Origin: DASUPK01 sp963843085
Lineage (GTDB): Bacteria; Actinomycetota; Thermoleophilia; Solirubrobacterales; 70-9
DNA: 64,000 nt
Assembly: GCA_963843085.1 (NCBI GenBank)
Contig: CAWJJG010000006.1
Coordinates: 1-64,000, forward strand
Reading direction: 5' to 3'
Position 1 is the first letter of the stretch, and every line of letters begins with the position of its first letter. The notes beneath the pieces are model-generated. The model saw only the letters and a program-made list of their open reading frames with translations. It was not told where the DNA came from and searched no databases. Both the position numbers and the translations under genes were made by a program. Shown piece after piece: positions 8,281-16,140 of this stretch.

Positions 8281-9390
8281 CTAGTTGATCAATCCGAGCC
8301 GGAGGGCTTTCGCAACGGCTGTAGCCCGATCATGGACATCCAGCCTCGAATAGACGTGTCGAAAGTGAGTCTTGACCGTGTCATGGCTTAGGGCGAGTCT
8401 CTTCGCAATCTTGGGCGCCGAATGCCCCTGGGCGGCGAGTTGCAGCACCTCCAGCTCACGCGGCGTCAGCGCGGGGGCGCCGAGATCTCCGCGGCGACGA
8501 TCGAGGATGTGCCCAAGCTCACGTCCGATCCCGGTCAACGATTGGATCAGCCGATCGGTCAGCGAGAAATCCTCGCGCGCATAGAAGTTCAGGACCGCCA
8601 GCACCTCCTCCCCCTTCAATGCGGGGAACGCCACAGCCCCCTGCAATCCGCTCAGCGACGCGACCCTGGGGGCGTCGAAGCTCGAGTCCTCAACACCGCG
8701 GGCGAGTGTGGTCGGTTGACGTGAAGCCCAGGCGCGCCCGGGCAGGCCGCAGCCGCGCGGAATCCGCTGGCCGCGCATGATGAACTCCAGTCCCGACGCG
8801 TCGACCGAGTCTGCCTGCCAGAAGACCCGCGGGTAGAGGAACTCGGTTTCTGGAACCCAGACCGCGCCCGCAACGAACTCCATCGCCTCGCCGAGCGCAC
8901 TGAGCACGGGACCGCCGCTTTGGTCGAGCGACTCCCAACCGCCCAGTGCGTGCCCCACGGCGATGTGGGTCTGGAGCTCACGCTCCGCCCGGCGGCGCTC
9001 GGTGATGTCCTGCACAAAGCCGACGACGCGACGCGGATGACCCTCGATCTCAGTGACGGTGGAACGGAGATCGCGGACCTCTCGATCCCAACGGACGATC
9101 CGGTACTCGACCCGCTTGCTCCCGCCCCCCACCCGGGAATTCTCGACTTCCCTCGCTATCCGCTCGCGATCCTCGGGATGAGTTTGCGCAATGACGAACT
9201 CCAAAGACGGTGAGATCTCATTCGGCTCCAGCCCGTAGAGACGAAAGTGGTTATCCGACCAGATCAGCTCGTCGGTCTCGAAGATCCACTCCCAGCCTCC
9301 CATCTCCCCGAGCTGCTCGGCCGAATCGCTGATTGGGCTCACACGCTCCTGGCTGCGACGTGACCCGTTGCGTTCCGCCGGGTTGCTCAT
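8281..9390 (-). CDS. PAS-GAF-LuxR transcriptional regulator (paralogue 1)
   Basis: A 369-residue protein. Domains in order: PAS (about 25-130, GGWEWIFETDELIWSDNHFRLYG, PAC end VVGFVQDITERRRAE), a GAF-like domain (about 140-290, FPALKGEEVLAVLNFYAR), and a LuxR HTH (about 303-366, LTPRELEVLQLAAQG). It has the same domain order and exact length as the gene at 9741-10850, and both upstream regions carry the same 19-bp motif, so they look like a tandem duplication. It is a DNA-binding regulator whose targets may be the adjacent surface-protein genes (inference from position). Confidence 0.85.
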   Translation of the reverse strand: MSNPAERNGSRRSQERVSPISDSAEQLGEMGGWEWIFETDELIWSDNHFRLYGLEPNEISPSLEFVIAQTHPEDRERIAREVENSRVGGGSKRVEYRIVRWDREVRDLRSTVTEIEGHPRRVVGFVQDITERRRAERELQTHIAVGHALGGWESLDQSGGPVLSALGEAMEFVAGAVWVPETEFLYPRVFWQADSVDASGLEFIMRGQRIPRGCGLPGRAWASRQPTTLARGVEDSSFDAPRVASLSGLQGAVAFPALKGEEVLAVLNFYAREDFSLTDRLIQSLTGIGRELGHILDRRRGDLGAPALTPRELEVLQLAAQGHSAPKIAKRLALSHDTVKTHFRHVYSRLDVHDRATAVAKALRLGLIN

Positions 9391-9740
9391 CCAGTGCCTC
9401 TCGCCTGGTCAGCGACTCCTGTCCGACTCGGGATACCTGTCCGGCGAGGGTTGTGGTTCGAGCGTTGACAGCCGGTAGCACTTCTGCGGGGCGCTGCGAG
9501 CGCCAACGTCGAGAACAGAGTGAGGAGCACCAAGCCGAAACCGCCAATCGAGGGTGCCCCATCTTCGGACGAACCCGTTTCGGGTGTATTTGGTGCCTGA
9601 TGCGTTTGCTGACGCGTTTGTCTGGACCAGGTGCCTATACGCAAAGGAGTATTCACGCCCGCGCCGCGCGCCGCATCGGCCAAATGACCGATTTCTCGGA
9701 ACATTGGCAGAATGGCGGAAATCCCCTGACAGCTCGATGA
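9391..9740 (-). other. Intergenic region with a possible sorting-signal remnant
   Basis: About 350 bases between the two PAS-GAF-LuxR genes. It holds the upstream region of the gene starting at 9390. On the minus strand about 9470-9600 an open frame reads NTPETGSSEDG, then a hydrophobic run GGFGLVLLTLFSTLALAA and RR. That order (TPxTG-like motif, membrane segment, positive residues) resembles a sortase-type cell-wall sorting signal. It has no convincing start or gene body, so it is best seen as a remnant or chance match. Confidence 0.35.
9427..9445 (-). promoter_or_regulatory. 19-bp motif upstream of regulator paralogue 1
   Basis: CTCGGGATACCTGTCCGGC lies 37 bases upstream of the start at 9390. 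An 18-of-19 match occurs at 10962-10980 upstream of the paralogous regulator. A shared operator is possible, but common ancestry of the duplicated genes could also explain it. Confidence 0.45.
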
Positions 9741-10850
9741 TCAGTCGATCAGTCCGTCCCGGACGGCCCGCGCTACCGCTGCGGCGCGGTCAGAGACCCC
9801 GAGCTTCGCGTTGATATGCGCCATGTGGGTCTTAACGGTCGCGGGGCTGAGGGTCAGCAGCTCCGCGGTCTGCTGCCTCGAATTGCCCTGCGCCGCGAGC
9901 TGGAGCACCTCAAGCTCGCGCGGTGTCAGCACAGATACCCCGAGCCCTTTCCGGTGATGAGCGAGGAACTGCCCCAGCACGTGGCCGAGGCCGACGAGCG
10001 TGCGCATCAGCCGTTCGCTCAGCTCGGCCCCCTCGCGAGAGTAGAGCTCGACCACCGCCAGCACCTCCTCGCCGTTGAGCGCAGGAAAGGCCACCGCCCC
10101 GCACAGGCCGGCCGCCTCGGCCTCCGCAGTGCGAAGAGAATCGGGACGATCGCTGACGTTCAGCCCAATCGGGATCCCCGTTCGCCAGACGCGTCCCGGT
10201 AAGCCAGCCCCGGGTGCCAGGCGAAGCTGTGATGTGGCCGCTTCGAATTCGTCGGCGTCGTCGAGCATGGCGCTGCGCCAGAAAGCACGGGGGGCCAGGT
10301 GGTCGTCATCCCATACCCAGAGTGCACCGGCGGCGGCGCCAGTCGCCTCGGCGAGGTTGCGAACCAATCCCTCGGCGCCCCGCTCGAAGGACTCCCACTC
10401 GGTAAGCGCCCCCTCGACAGCGACGTGCGCGGCGATCTCGCGCTCGGCGAGGCGCTGATCGGTGATGTCCTGCACCGTGGCCAAGATTCTCCGCGGCCTC
10501 CGGTCCTCGTTGATCTCCGCCATTGTCAAGCGCAGGTACCGAATCGCGCCATCCGCTCTGATGATCCGGTAGTCGATGCTCCCGTCCATGACCCCCTCCC
10601 CGAGCTGCTCCATCCAACGCGCCCTGCGGTCTTGATCGTCGGGATGCGTCATCTCCAGCACATATTCTGCTGTCGGAATCACAGACCCCGGCTCCAGGCC
10701 GAACAGCCGGAAGAGATTGTCTGACCAGTGAAGCTCCCCGGTTTCGGGCGCAAACTGCCAACTGCCGAGCTGTGCGACGCGCTCAGCTAACTCCAGGAGC
10801 TGCCTCTGCTCGTCGGAGCTAGCCCAAGCCCCCGAGGAGCGCGCATTCAT
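9741..10850 (-). CDS. PAS-GAF-LuxR transcriptional regulator (paralogue 2)
   Basis: A 369-residue regulator with PAS (about 25-135, LGSWQFAPETGELHWSDNLFRLFG, ATVQDITDQRLAE), GAF-like (about 140-295, FPALNGEEVLAVVELYSREG) and LuxR HTH (about 303-366, LTPRELEVLQLAAQGNSRQQTAELL) domains. The start chosen is ATG 10850 because GGAGG lies 6 bases upstream; the open frame continues to 11060 but that part has no domain character. It is divergent from the EAL-domain gene at 11227. Confidence 0.85.
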   Translation of the reverse strand: MNARSSGAWASSDEQRQLLELAERVAQLGSWQFAPETGELHWSDNLFRLFGLEPGSVIPTAEYVLEMTHPDDQDRRARWMEQLGEGVMDGSIDYRIIRADGAIRYLRLTMAEINEDRRPRRILATVQDITDQRLAEREIAAHVAVEGALTEWESFERGAEGLVRNLAEATGAAAGALWVWDDDHLAPRAFWRSAMLDDADEFEAATSQLRLAPGAGLPGRVWRTGIPIGLNVSDRPDSLRTAEAEAAGLCGAVAFPALNGEEVLAVVELYSREGAELSERLMRTLVGLGHVLGQFLAHHRKGLGVSVLTPRELEVLQLAAQGNSRQQTAELLTLSPATVKTHMAHINAKLGVSDRAAAVARAVRDGLID

Positions 10851-11226
10851 TGAATTCCTCCACGGTCTACTCCCTGATGGGGTCACACGCATTCTATTCG
10901 CACTCGAGCTGCAGATCGCCCTAAGCAAACTCATCCCGGGGATCGCGAGCGGATAACCCGGCTCGGGATATCTGTCCGGCTCTCCTGCCGGAGGTCTGCA
11001 CTGGGGCGTGGCATCGATAGACCGCACCCCTTCCGCTGCGGTTCGCGCATCAGCGGCCATCGGACGGTCACGTTCTCTCCAACTTTCTGGGATCCCCTAA
11101 CTCCCGAGTTCATGAAAATCGAGGTTCCGCGGGCCTTTTGACCATCCCCTGAAAGGGTGAAATCCAGTCTCTAAAAATCGGCCCCACGCAGGAAAAACCT
11201 GCAGGTTCGACAAATCCCTCCATCGG
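10851..11226. other. Divergent intergenic region between LuxR regulator and EAL gene
   Basis: A 376-base region without a convincing gene. It carries the Shine-Dalgarno sequence of the minus-strand regulator (10857-10861), the shared motif at 10962-10980, and an AT-richer stretch near 11155-11225 that may hold the promoter of the EAL gene, including the short inverted repeat CCTGAAAGGG and GCAGGAAAAACCTGC (near 11187-11201). I see no clear -35/-10 pair. Confidence 0.4.
10962..10980 (-). promoter_or_regulatory. 19-bp motif upstream of regulator paralogue 2
   Basis: CTCGGGATATCTGTCCGGC, one mismatch from the copy at 9427-9445. It lies 112 bases upstream of the start at 10850. The different distance from the two starts argues against a fixed core promoter element and slightly for a protein-binding site. 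Confidence 0.4.
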
Positions 11227-12945
11227 GTGATTGAACCAACTCTTGCCTTGGCCGATCATCCGGGAAACGTGAGTAAACGAATGTCCGAAGAGCCATCGGC
11301 GGGAGAGCGGGGCGGTGAGAATCGCCTATCTGACCAAACCGAACACTCCTTCGGGCTTCGCAGAGCAATGACGTCGGATGCCGCAAATGGTGAGCACGCT
11401 GCACTCAAAGAACAGCTGCGCGAAGTCGAGCGGGAAGCGGCTCAGTCGCTGACCCTGCTGGAAACGCTTCAGGCAAGCGCTCCGATCGGGTTTGGTTTCG
11501 TTGATCGCGAATTTCGATTCGTCCGGGTAAACGACACTCTCGCCGCACTGGGCGGGCACGCGGCAGAGTGGCATCTCGGGCGCACGGTGGCCCAGGTGGT
11601 TCCCAAGCTATGGCCTCAGTTAGAGCCCGCGTACCGGCACGTGCTCGACTCCGGCAAGGCCGTCATAAACCAGGGGCTCGAGGGGCCGAGCCCTGCCGCC
11701 ACTGGGGAGATCGGCTTTTGGCTCGTGAGCTTGTATCCGGTACGGGTCGCCACCAAGATGATTGGCATCGGCATCGTGGTGGTCGACATCACCGCGCTCA
11801 AACATGCCGAGGACTTCCGTTCGGTGGTGATGGAGAACATGGCCGAGGGTCTCTACGCAGTCGACCACCATGGGCGACTGGCCTTCATGAACTCAGCCGC
11901 CTCCGACATGCTCGGGTGGACCGAAAAGGAGTTGCGCGGCAGGCCGATCCATGAAGTGATCCACTTTCAGCGGGCTGACGGTTCGCCGTATGCGGCTGAA
12001 GATTGCGAGCATGATGCGGCGCGGGTCGAGGGGAAGCTTGTTCGGATCAACGAAGACGCATACACCCGCAAGGATGGATCCATATTCCCTGTCTCCTGCT
12101 CAGCCGCGCCTCTGCTGGGCGGGACGAGCATTCACGGTGCGGTGATGGTATTCCGCGACATCACCGAGGAATCCGAGGAGCGCCATCGCCGACGGCGTGA
12201 GCTCGATGCGCTCACCTGGGTGGGGAGGGTGCGCGATGCGCTCGACGAGGACAGGTTCGTCCTCTACTCACAACCGATCGTCCCACTGAACGGCGGCGAA
12301 GCCGGCGAGGAGTTACTGCTCAGAATGGTCGACCAGAAGGGCCAAACCATTTCGCCAAAGACCTTTCTGCCGGTCGCCGAGAAGTACGGGCTGATCGCCG
12401 AGATCGACAGGTGGGTCGTCCGCCAGGCGATTGGCCTGACGGCCAGCGGGCGGCGCGTTGATGCGAACCTCTCCGCGGAGTCGATGTCAAACCTGGACCT
12501 CCTTTCGCTGATCGAGCGAGAGCTGTACGACACGCAGGCCGATCCCGCCAACGTCGTCCTCGAGATCACCGAGACCGCGCTGATGGAGGATCTGGCTGCA
12601 GGCGAGGCTTTCGCTCGCGGGCTGACTGAGCTCGGCTGTGGACTGGCCCTTGACGACTTCGGCACCGGCTTTGGCAGCTTCACCTACCTGAAGAGCATGC
12701 CCATGACCTACATCAAGATCGACATCGACTTCGTCCGCGACATCGCCTCCAACCCCGCCAACCAGCATTTGGTCAAGGCGACCGTCGGCCTTGCCAAGGA
12801 CTTCGGCTACGAGACGATCGCCGAGGGCGTCGAGGATGCCGAATGCCTTGCCCTGCTGAAGGAATATGGCGTGGACTTTGCGCAGGGATTTCACATCGGA
12901 CGCCCGGCTCCGCTCGATCCGGTCGTCGCGGCGCCTATGGAGTGA
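11227..12945 (+). CDS. PAS-PAS-EAL cyclic-di-GMP phosphodiesterase
   Basis: A 572-residue sensor enzyme. After a variable N-terminus it has a first PAS (about 75-195, ending IVVVDITALKHAED), a second PAS (about 197-320, ENMAEGLYAVDHHGRL, VFRDITEESEE) and an EAL domain (about 335-565). There is no GGDEF domain. EAL hallmarks: ELLLR at 362-366 in place of EALLR, ITET near 446, DDFGTG near 476, IKID, and EGVED. The catalytic acidic residues and the Lys appear present, so c-di-GMP hydrolysis to pGpG is expected. Start uncertain: GTG 11227, ATG 11281 or ATG 11368. It precedes the collagen-like surface gene. Confidence 0.85.
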   Translation: MIEPTLALADHPGNVSKRMSEEPSAGERGGENRLSDQTEHSFGLRRAMTSDAANGEHAALKEQLREVEREAAQSLTLLETLQASAPIGFGFVDREFRFVRVNDTLAALGGHAAEWHLGRTVAQVVPKLWPQLEPAYRHVLDSGKAVINQGLEGPSPAATGEIGFWLVSLYPVRVATKMIGIGIVVVDITALKHAEDFRSVVMENMAEGLYAVDHHGRLAFMNSAASDMLGWTEKELRGRPIHEVIHFQRADGSPYAAEDCEHDAARVEGKLVRINEDAYTRKDGSIFPVSCSAAPLLGGTSIHGAVMVFRDITEESEERHRRRRELDALTWVGRVRDALDEDRFVLYSQPIVPLNGGEAGEELLLRMVDQKGQTISPKTFLPVAEKYGLIAEIDRWVVRQAIGLTASGRRVDANLSAESMSNLDLLSLIERELYDTQADPANVVLEITETALMEDLAAGEAFARGLTELGCGLALDDFGTGFGSFTYLKSMPMTYIKIDIDFVRDIASNPANQHLVKATVGLAKDFGYETIAEGVEDAECLALLKEYGVDFAQGFHIGRPAPLDPVVAAPME

Positions 12946-12969
12946 GCAGCGACGACTGAGCAGCCTCCT

Positions 12970-13037
12970 TCAAGCTAGCTCCTCCGGGGGATATCCGCAC
13001 CACTCACACGTCTGGGGGATTGTGTCCCCTGGCCGTA
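12970..13037 (+). promoter_or_regulatory. Conserved upstream element, copy B
   Basis: Starts 25 bases after the EAL gene stop and lies 94-161 bases upstream of the collagen-like gene at 13131. GGGGGAT cores are at 12986-12992 and 13014-13020, 28 bases apart, in the same order and orientation relative to the gene as copy A (7451-7517). The match continues through CTCCGGGGGATAT and CTGGGGGATTGT. See copy A. Confidence 0.6.
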
Positions 13038-13130
13038 GCCCCGATGGTGGCTTTCAGGCATGCGAGATCGGAGCCCTCAGGCAGTCCGGCCCTCTCCGAC
13101 CTCGACCACCCAATCGGATGAGGGCAAAGG

Positions 13131-14177
13131 ATGTTTGGACCGCATTGTCGAAAGCTGCTTCTGCTGTCCGCGACGATTCCGCTCGCCCTCGTGCCGGCTG
13201 GTTTAGCTGCGGCCGCTTGTCCGTCACGGAGTCCGCCCCCCTGCCATCCGGGCGCGTTCACGGGCAGCGCCGGAGCTCACTCTTCCCGTTGCGTCCACAA
13301 GCCGCCGCCCCGCTGTGCTCGGCGAGGCCCTCGTGGCCCCACGGGGGCCACCGGCCCAACCGGATCGAGCGGGCCTGCGGGTCCACAGGGCTTGCAAGGG
13401 GTCCAGGGCAATACCGGCGCCGCCGGCTCGACGGGGGCGACGGGTTCGGCAGGGGCCACCGGTTCGACGGGAGCTGCGGGTCCGCCTGGAGCTGCCGGCC
13501 CGCCAGGAGCTACGGGATCGCAGGGAACGACCGGATCGAGCGGGCCTGCGGGTCCACAGGGCTTGCAAGGCGTCCAGGGCAATACCGGCGCCGCCGGCTC
13601 GACGGGGGCGCCGGGTTCGGCAGGGGCCGCCGGCCCGCCGGGAGCTGCGGGCCCGCCGGGAGCCACCGGCGCCACCGGCCCGCCGGGAGCCGCCGGAGCA
13701 ACCGGTGGCCCAGGGCCGCCTGGCGCAACGGGACCAGCCGGAGCGACGGGCCCAGCCGGCTCGAGCGGGCTGTCTGAGTACGCGTACGTCTTCAACACCG
13801 GCCCTGAGACGGTGCCGATCGAGGCCGACGTGCCCTTGGATACGAACGGACTCATGACCGCGGGCATTACGCACACCGCCGGCACCCCGGGGATCAACCT
13901 CCTGAAGAGCGGTGACTACAAAGTCACCTTCTCGGTCTCTGGAACCGAGCCGAACCAGATGGCGCTGTTCGTCAATGGAAGCATGGTCGCCGGAACGGTC
14001 TACGGCTCCGGCGCCGGCACCCAGCAAAACACCGGACAGGTGATAGCCACTTTCGCTGCCGGCGAAGTTCTGACCATCAGGAATCACTCATCGAGTGCGG
14101 CGGTCGGCCTCGCGTCGAACATCGGAGGAACGCAGGCCAATACGAACGCTTCGGTCGCCATCGAAAAACTCAACTAG
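13131..14177 (+). CDS. Secreted collagen-like protein
   Basis: A 348-residue protein. A signal peptide (about 1-29) is followed by a Cys/Pro-rich segment, then about 49 uninterrupted Gly-X-Y triplets (about 66-213), and a 135-residue C-terminal beta domain (VPIEADVPLDTNG, GDYKVTFSVSG, MALFVNGSMV) that resembles the trimerising BclA/C1q-like domains of bacterial collagen-like proteins. It should form a collagen-like triple helix on or outside the cell surface and act in adhesion or biofilm structure. Expression may be shared with the DUF3494 gene through the common upstream element. Confidence 0.88.
   Translation: MFGPHCRKLLLLSATIPLALVPAGLAAAACPSRSPPPCHPGAFTGSAGAHSSRCVHKPPPRCARRGPRGPTGATGPTGSSGPAGPQGLQGVQGNTGAAGSTGATGSAGATGSTGAAGPPGAAGPPGATGSQGTTGSSGPAGPQGLQGVQGNTGAAGSTGAPGSAGAAGPPGAAGPPGATGATGPPGAAGATGGPGPPGATGPAGATGPAGSSGLSEYAYVFNTGPETVPIEADVPLDTNGLMTAGITHTAGTPGINLLKSGDYKVTFSVSGTEPNQMALFVNGSMVAGTVYGSGAGTQQNTGQVIATFAAGEVLTIRNHSSSAAVGLASNIGGTQANTNASVAIEKLN
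13359..13628 (+). repeat. Internal duplication in the collagen-like region
   Basis: About 99 bases at 13359-13457 recur at 13530-13628, offset 171 bases (57 codons, 19 Gly-X-Y triplets), with only a few differences. The near identity at DNA level, including synonymous positions, points to a recent duplication within the repeat tract. Confidence 0.85.
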
Positions 14178-14202
14178 GTCTCTCGACCCAGAAAGCCTGC
14201 AC

Positions 14203-14556
14203 GTGCAACCACCAAGCAACCAACTTCCACCTCCGCCCCCCGAACACCCGTGGGCACGCGGCCGGTGGCTCGCCCTCTCGTTGGTCACCGGCCTGCTCGC
14301 CGCAGCGAGTCTCGCTGTCACCGCGTGCGGCTCGTCGGGATCGGCCACCATCCTCAACACCGAGAAGGTTGAGCGGGCGATAGAGCAGAGCAGTCTGGCG
14401 CAGCGGGGAGACCACGCTCACGCGAGCTGTCCATCCGGGGTACATCAGGAGGAGGGCTTGGAGTTCGCCTGCACAGCCGTCGTCAACGGTGTCAGCACGC
14501 GGTTCGCGGTCACCGAACTGGACGGAAGCGGTCACGTTCACTACGAGGCCCCCTGA
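14203..14556 (+). CDS. DUF4333-type lipoprotein
   Basis: A 117-residue predicted lipoprotein. A Pro-rich cytoplasmic N-terminus precedes a membrane segment (ALSLVTGLLAAASLAV) and lipobox-like TACGSS. The mature part (LNTEKVERAIEQS, HASCPSG, EFACTAVVNG) matches the small DUF4333 domain, which has paired cysteines. Function is unknown; these are extracytoplasmic proteins of Actinomycetota. The GTG at 14203 is the first start after the collagen gene. It overlaps the next gene by one base, so they are probably co-translated. Confidence 0.65.
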   Translation: MQPPSNQLPPPPPEHPWARGRWLALSLVTGLLAAASLAVTACGSSGSATILNTEKVERAIEQSSLAQRGDHAHASCPSGVHQEEGLEFACTAVVNGVSTRFAVTELDGSGHVHYEAP

Positions 14557-15281
14557 TGATCGGAGCTCGACTCAAGATCCTGGCCGCGATGGCCGTGGTC
14601 GCTGCTGCAGCCGGAGGAGTGGCCGCCTCACCGTCCGCCAGAGTGGGAAATGCGCCAGTCGTGAAGCCGAGGCAGCAGCTGGCGATGCTGCTGACAGGGC
14701 ACAGGGTGGTCTCGTCGCTCAACGGTCGCTTGAAGGTGGGCACGGTGCACGCTTTCAGGCCGATCACCGGGGTGCGGACCGTACTCCCCGTCGTCGGGCA
14801 GGCCACGACCGCTGGCGGAGTCAGATGGCTGCGAGTACTGGTGCCCGGACGCCCAAATGGACGGACTGGCTGGATCAAACGGCAGGGAACAGTGCCGAGG
14901 GCGACGGGCTGGCATCTGGTGGTCAGGTCTTCCGGCCGCCGGGTGCTTGCCTACTTCCACGGAGGCCTCGTGCGGTCCTTTGCGGCGATCGTCGGCAAGC
15001 CGTCGACACCGACTCCCCGTGGGCGGTTCTTCGTCGAAGAGAGGATGCACATAGGCGCTGGTGTACCCGGAGGGCCATTCGCGCTCGCGCTGAGCGCCAG
15101 GTCCAATGTGCTGCGCCGGTTCGAGGGCGGTCCAGGGCAGATCGCGATACACGGCATCGCGAACCTCGGCGGTAGGCTCGGGACCGCGGTCTCACATGGT
15201 TGCGTGCGCCTCAGCAATCAAAGCATTCGCTGGTTGGCCAGGCGCATCGCATCGGGTGTGCCGGTGACCATCAGACCCTGA
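14556..15281 (+). CDS. Secreted L,D-transpeptidase (YkuD domain)
   Basis: A 241-residue enzyme that makes 3-3 cross-links in peptidoglycan or attaches proteins to it. A signal peptide (about 1-24) is followed by an SH3-like region (about 45-110) and a YkuD catalytic domain (about 120-240). The active-site signature IHG...SHGCVRLSN is complete, with the catalytic Cys at residue 216 and His at 214. ATG 14556 overlaps the stop of the DUF4333 gene (TGATG). Confidence 0.9.
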   Translation: MIGARLKILAAMAVVAAAAGGVAASPSARVGNAPVVKPRQQLAMLLTGHRVVSSLNGRLKVGTVHAFRPITGVRTVLPVVGQATTAGGVRWLRVLVPGRPNGRTGWIKRQGTVPRATGWHLVVRSSGRRVLAYFHGGLVRSFAAIVGKPSTPTPRGRFFVEERMHIGAGVPGGPFALALSARSNVLRRFEGGPGQIAIHGIANLGGRLGTAVSHGCVRLSNQSIRWLARRIASGVPVTIRP

Positions 15282-15320
15282 GGCGTCCCCCGGCTGGAGA
15301 ATCCACACCGGGTCGAGTCC

Positions 15321-15614
15321 TCAGCACTTCCCGGTTCTCATGCCTTCGTGCCGCGCCTGGACGAGCACTCCGTGACGGACGTGGCAGGCCGCATAGTGGT
15401 CGGCCCACGCTTCGTCTGAGCACTGGCAAACCAAATGGCCGATCTCATGCCGGAACGTGAACTTCCGCTCGGCACGTGGGTAGCCCGGGTCAACGTAGAC
15501 GCGGGGCGTATTTCCATCCCCGAAGTAGGAGCAGCCATAGCTTGGCCCGAGCTCCTGCGCAGGGCAGGGCGAGAAAGAGAGAAGGACCGCCCCGACTACG
15601 GTGGCGATGATCAT
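15321..15614 (-). CDS. Small secreted HEXXH metallopeptidase-like protein
   Basis: A 97-residue protein with a signal peptide (about 1-20) and HEIGH at 56-60, followed after six residues by DEAWAD (67-72). The pair HExxH plus ExxAD resembles the zinc ligands of gluzincin-type small peptidases such as the M78 fold. Six cysteines suggest disulfides in the exported protein. The start ATG 15614 is preceded by AGGAG at 7-base spacing, which decides against the longer frame from 15644. It may be a secreted protease; the fold is very small for an independent enzyme. Confidence 0.6.
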   Translation of the reverse strand: MIIATVVGAVLLSFSPCPAQELGPSYGCSYFGDGNTPRVYVDPGYPRAERKFTFRHEIGHLVCQCSDEAWADHYAACHVRHGVLVQARHEGMRTGKC

Positions 15615-15867
15615 GCTTTGACTCCTGCGGTCACACAACCGCATGGATCCAGGTTTCGCCGCCGCTCCCCTGCTCGAAGATCAACCGAGTCTCGGCGATC
15701 CGTCCTACGCTGCTGGCACGGTCCCTCGCGGGGGACTCGTCCCATCGGACTAGATCAATGTAGCTGTGCCGGCTGCGTTGCACAGTCGCTATTACCCGCC
15801 GTTGTCTGCGTAATAGTCAGCAGACACCTGTGGGTAGTAAGTACGGTGCGCTCTCCGGCTGAGTCTC

Positions 15868-16140
15868 TTACCGCTGGATCGTGACCAGGGTGCCGGCGTC
15901 GATGCGGGCTGCGAGCCAGTTGATGGCCGGCGTGTGAAGACGTATGCAGCCGTGCGACCCGGCGGTGCCGATGGGGTGTAGAGGACGGTGCCGGTGGTCT
16001 GATCGATCGGTCCAAGCGTCCCGTTCGAGAGCTGGCCGGTGATCGTGTAGGTGAGCTCCGCGTTGGTGGAGTCCCCGCCGTTCAAGTCAACCTGTGCCGC
16101 GCCGGCCCCGCCGACGTCGAGCGACACCACAGCGACCACG
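15868..16140 (-). pseudogene. Remnant of an L,D-transpeptidase with a cadherin-like repeat
   Basis: On the minus strand 15868-15976 encodes GTAGSHGCIRLHTPAINW and ends VTIQR then TAA, clearly the C-terminal end of a YkuD L,D-transpeptidase. Just upstream in another frame (about 15980-16130) the sequence ELTYTITGQLSNGTLGP, then VLYTPSA, matches cadherin-like/Ig-like repeats of surface proteins. Neither piece has a start or a full domain. It is a decayed fragment, perhaps of a fused or rearranged gene. Confidence 0.55.

Noticed and set aside
13359..13750. Repeats considered as a CRISPR array
   Set aside because: The repeats are coding Gly-X-Y triplets in frame, without unique spacers or cas genes.
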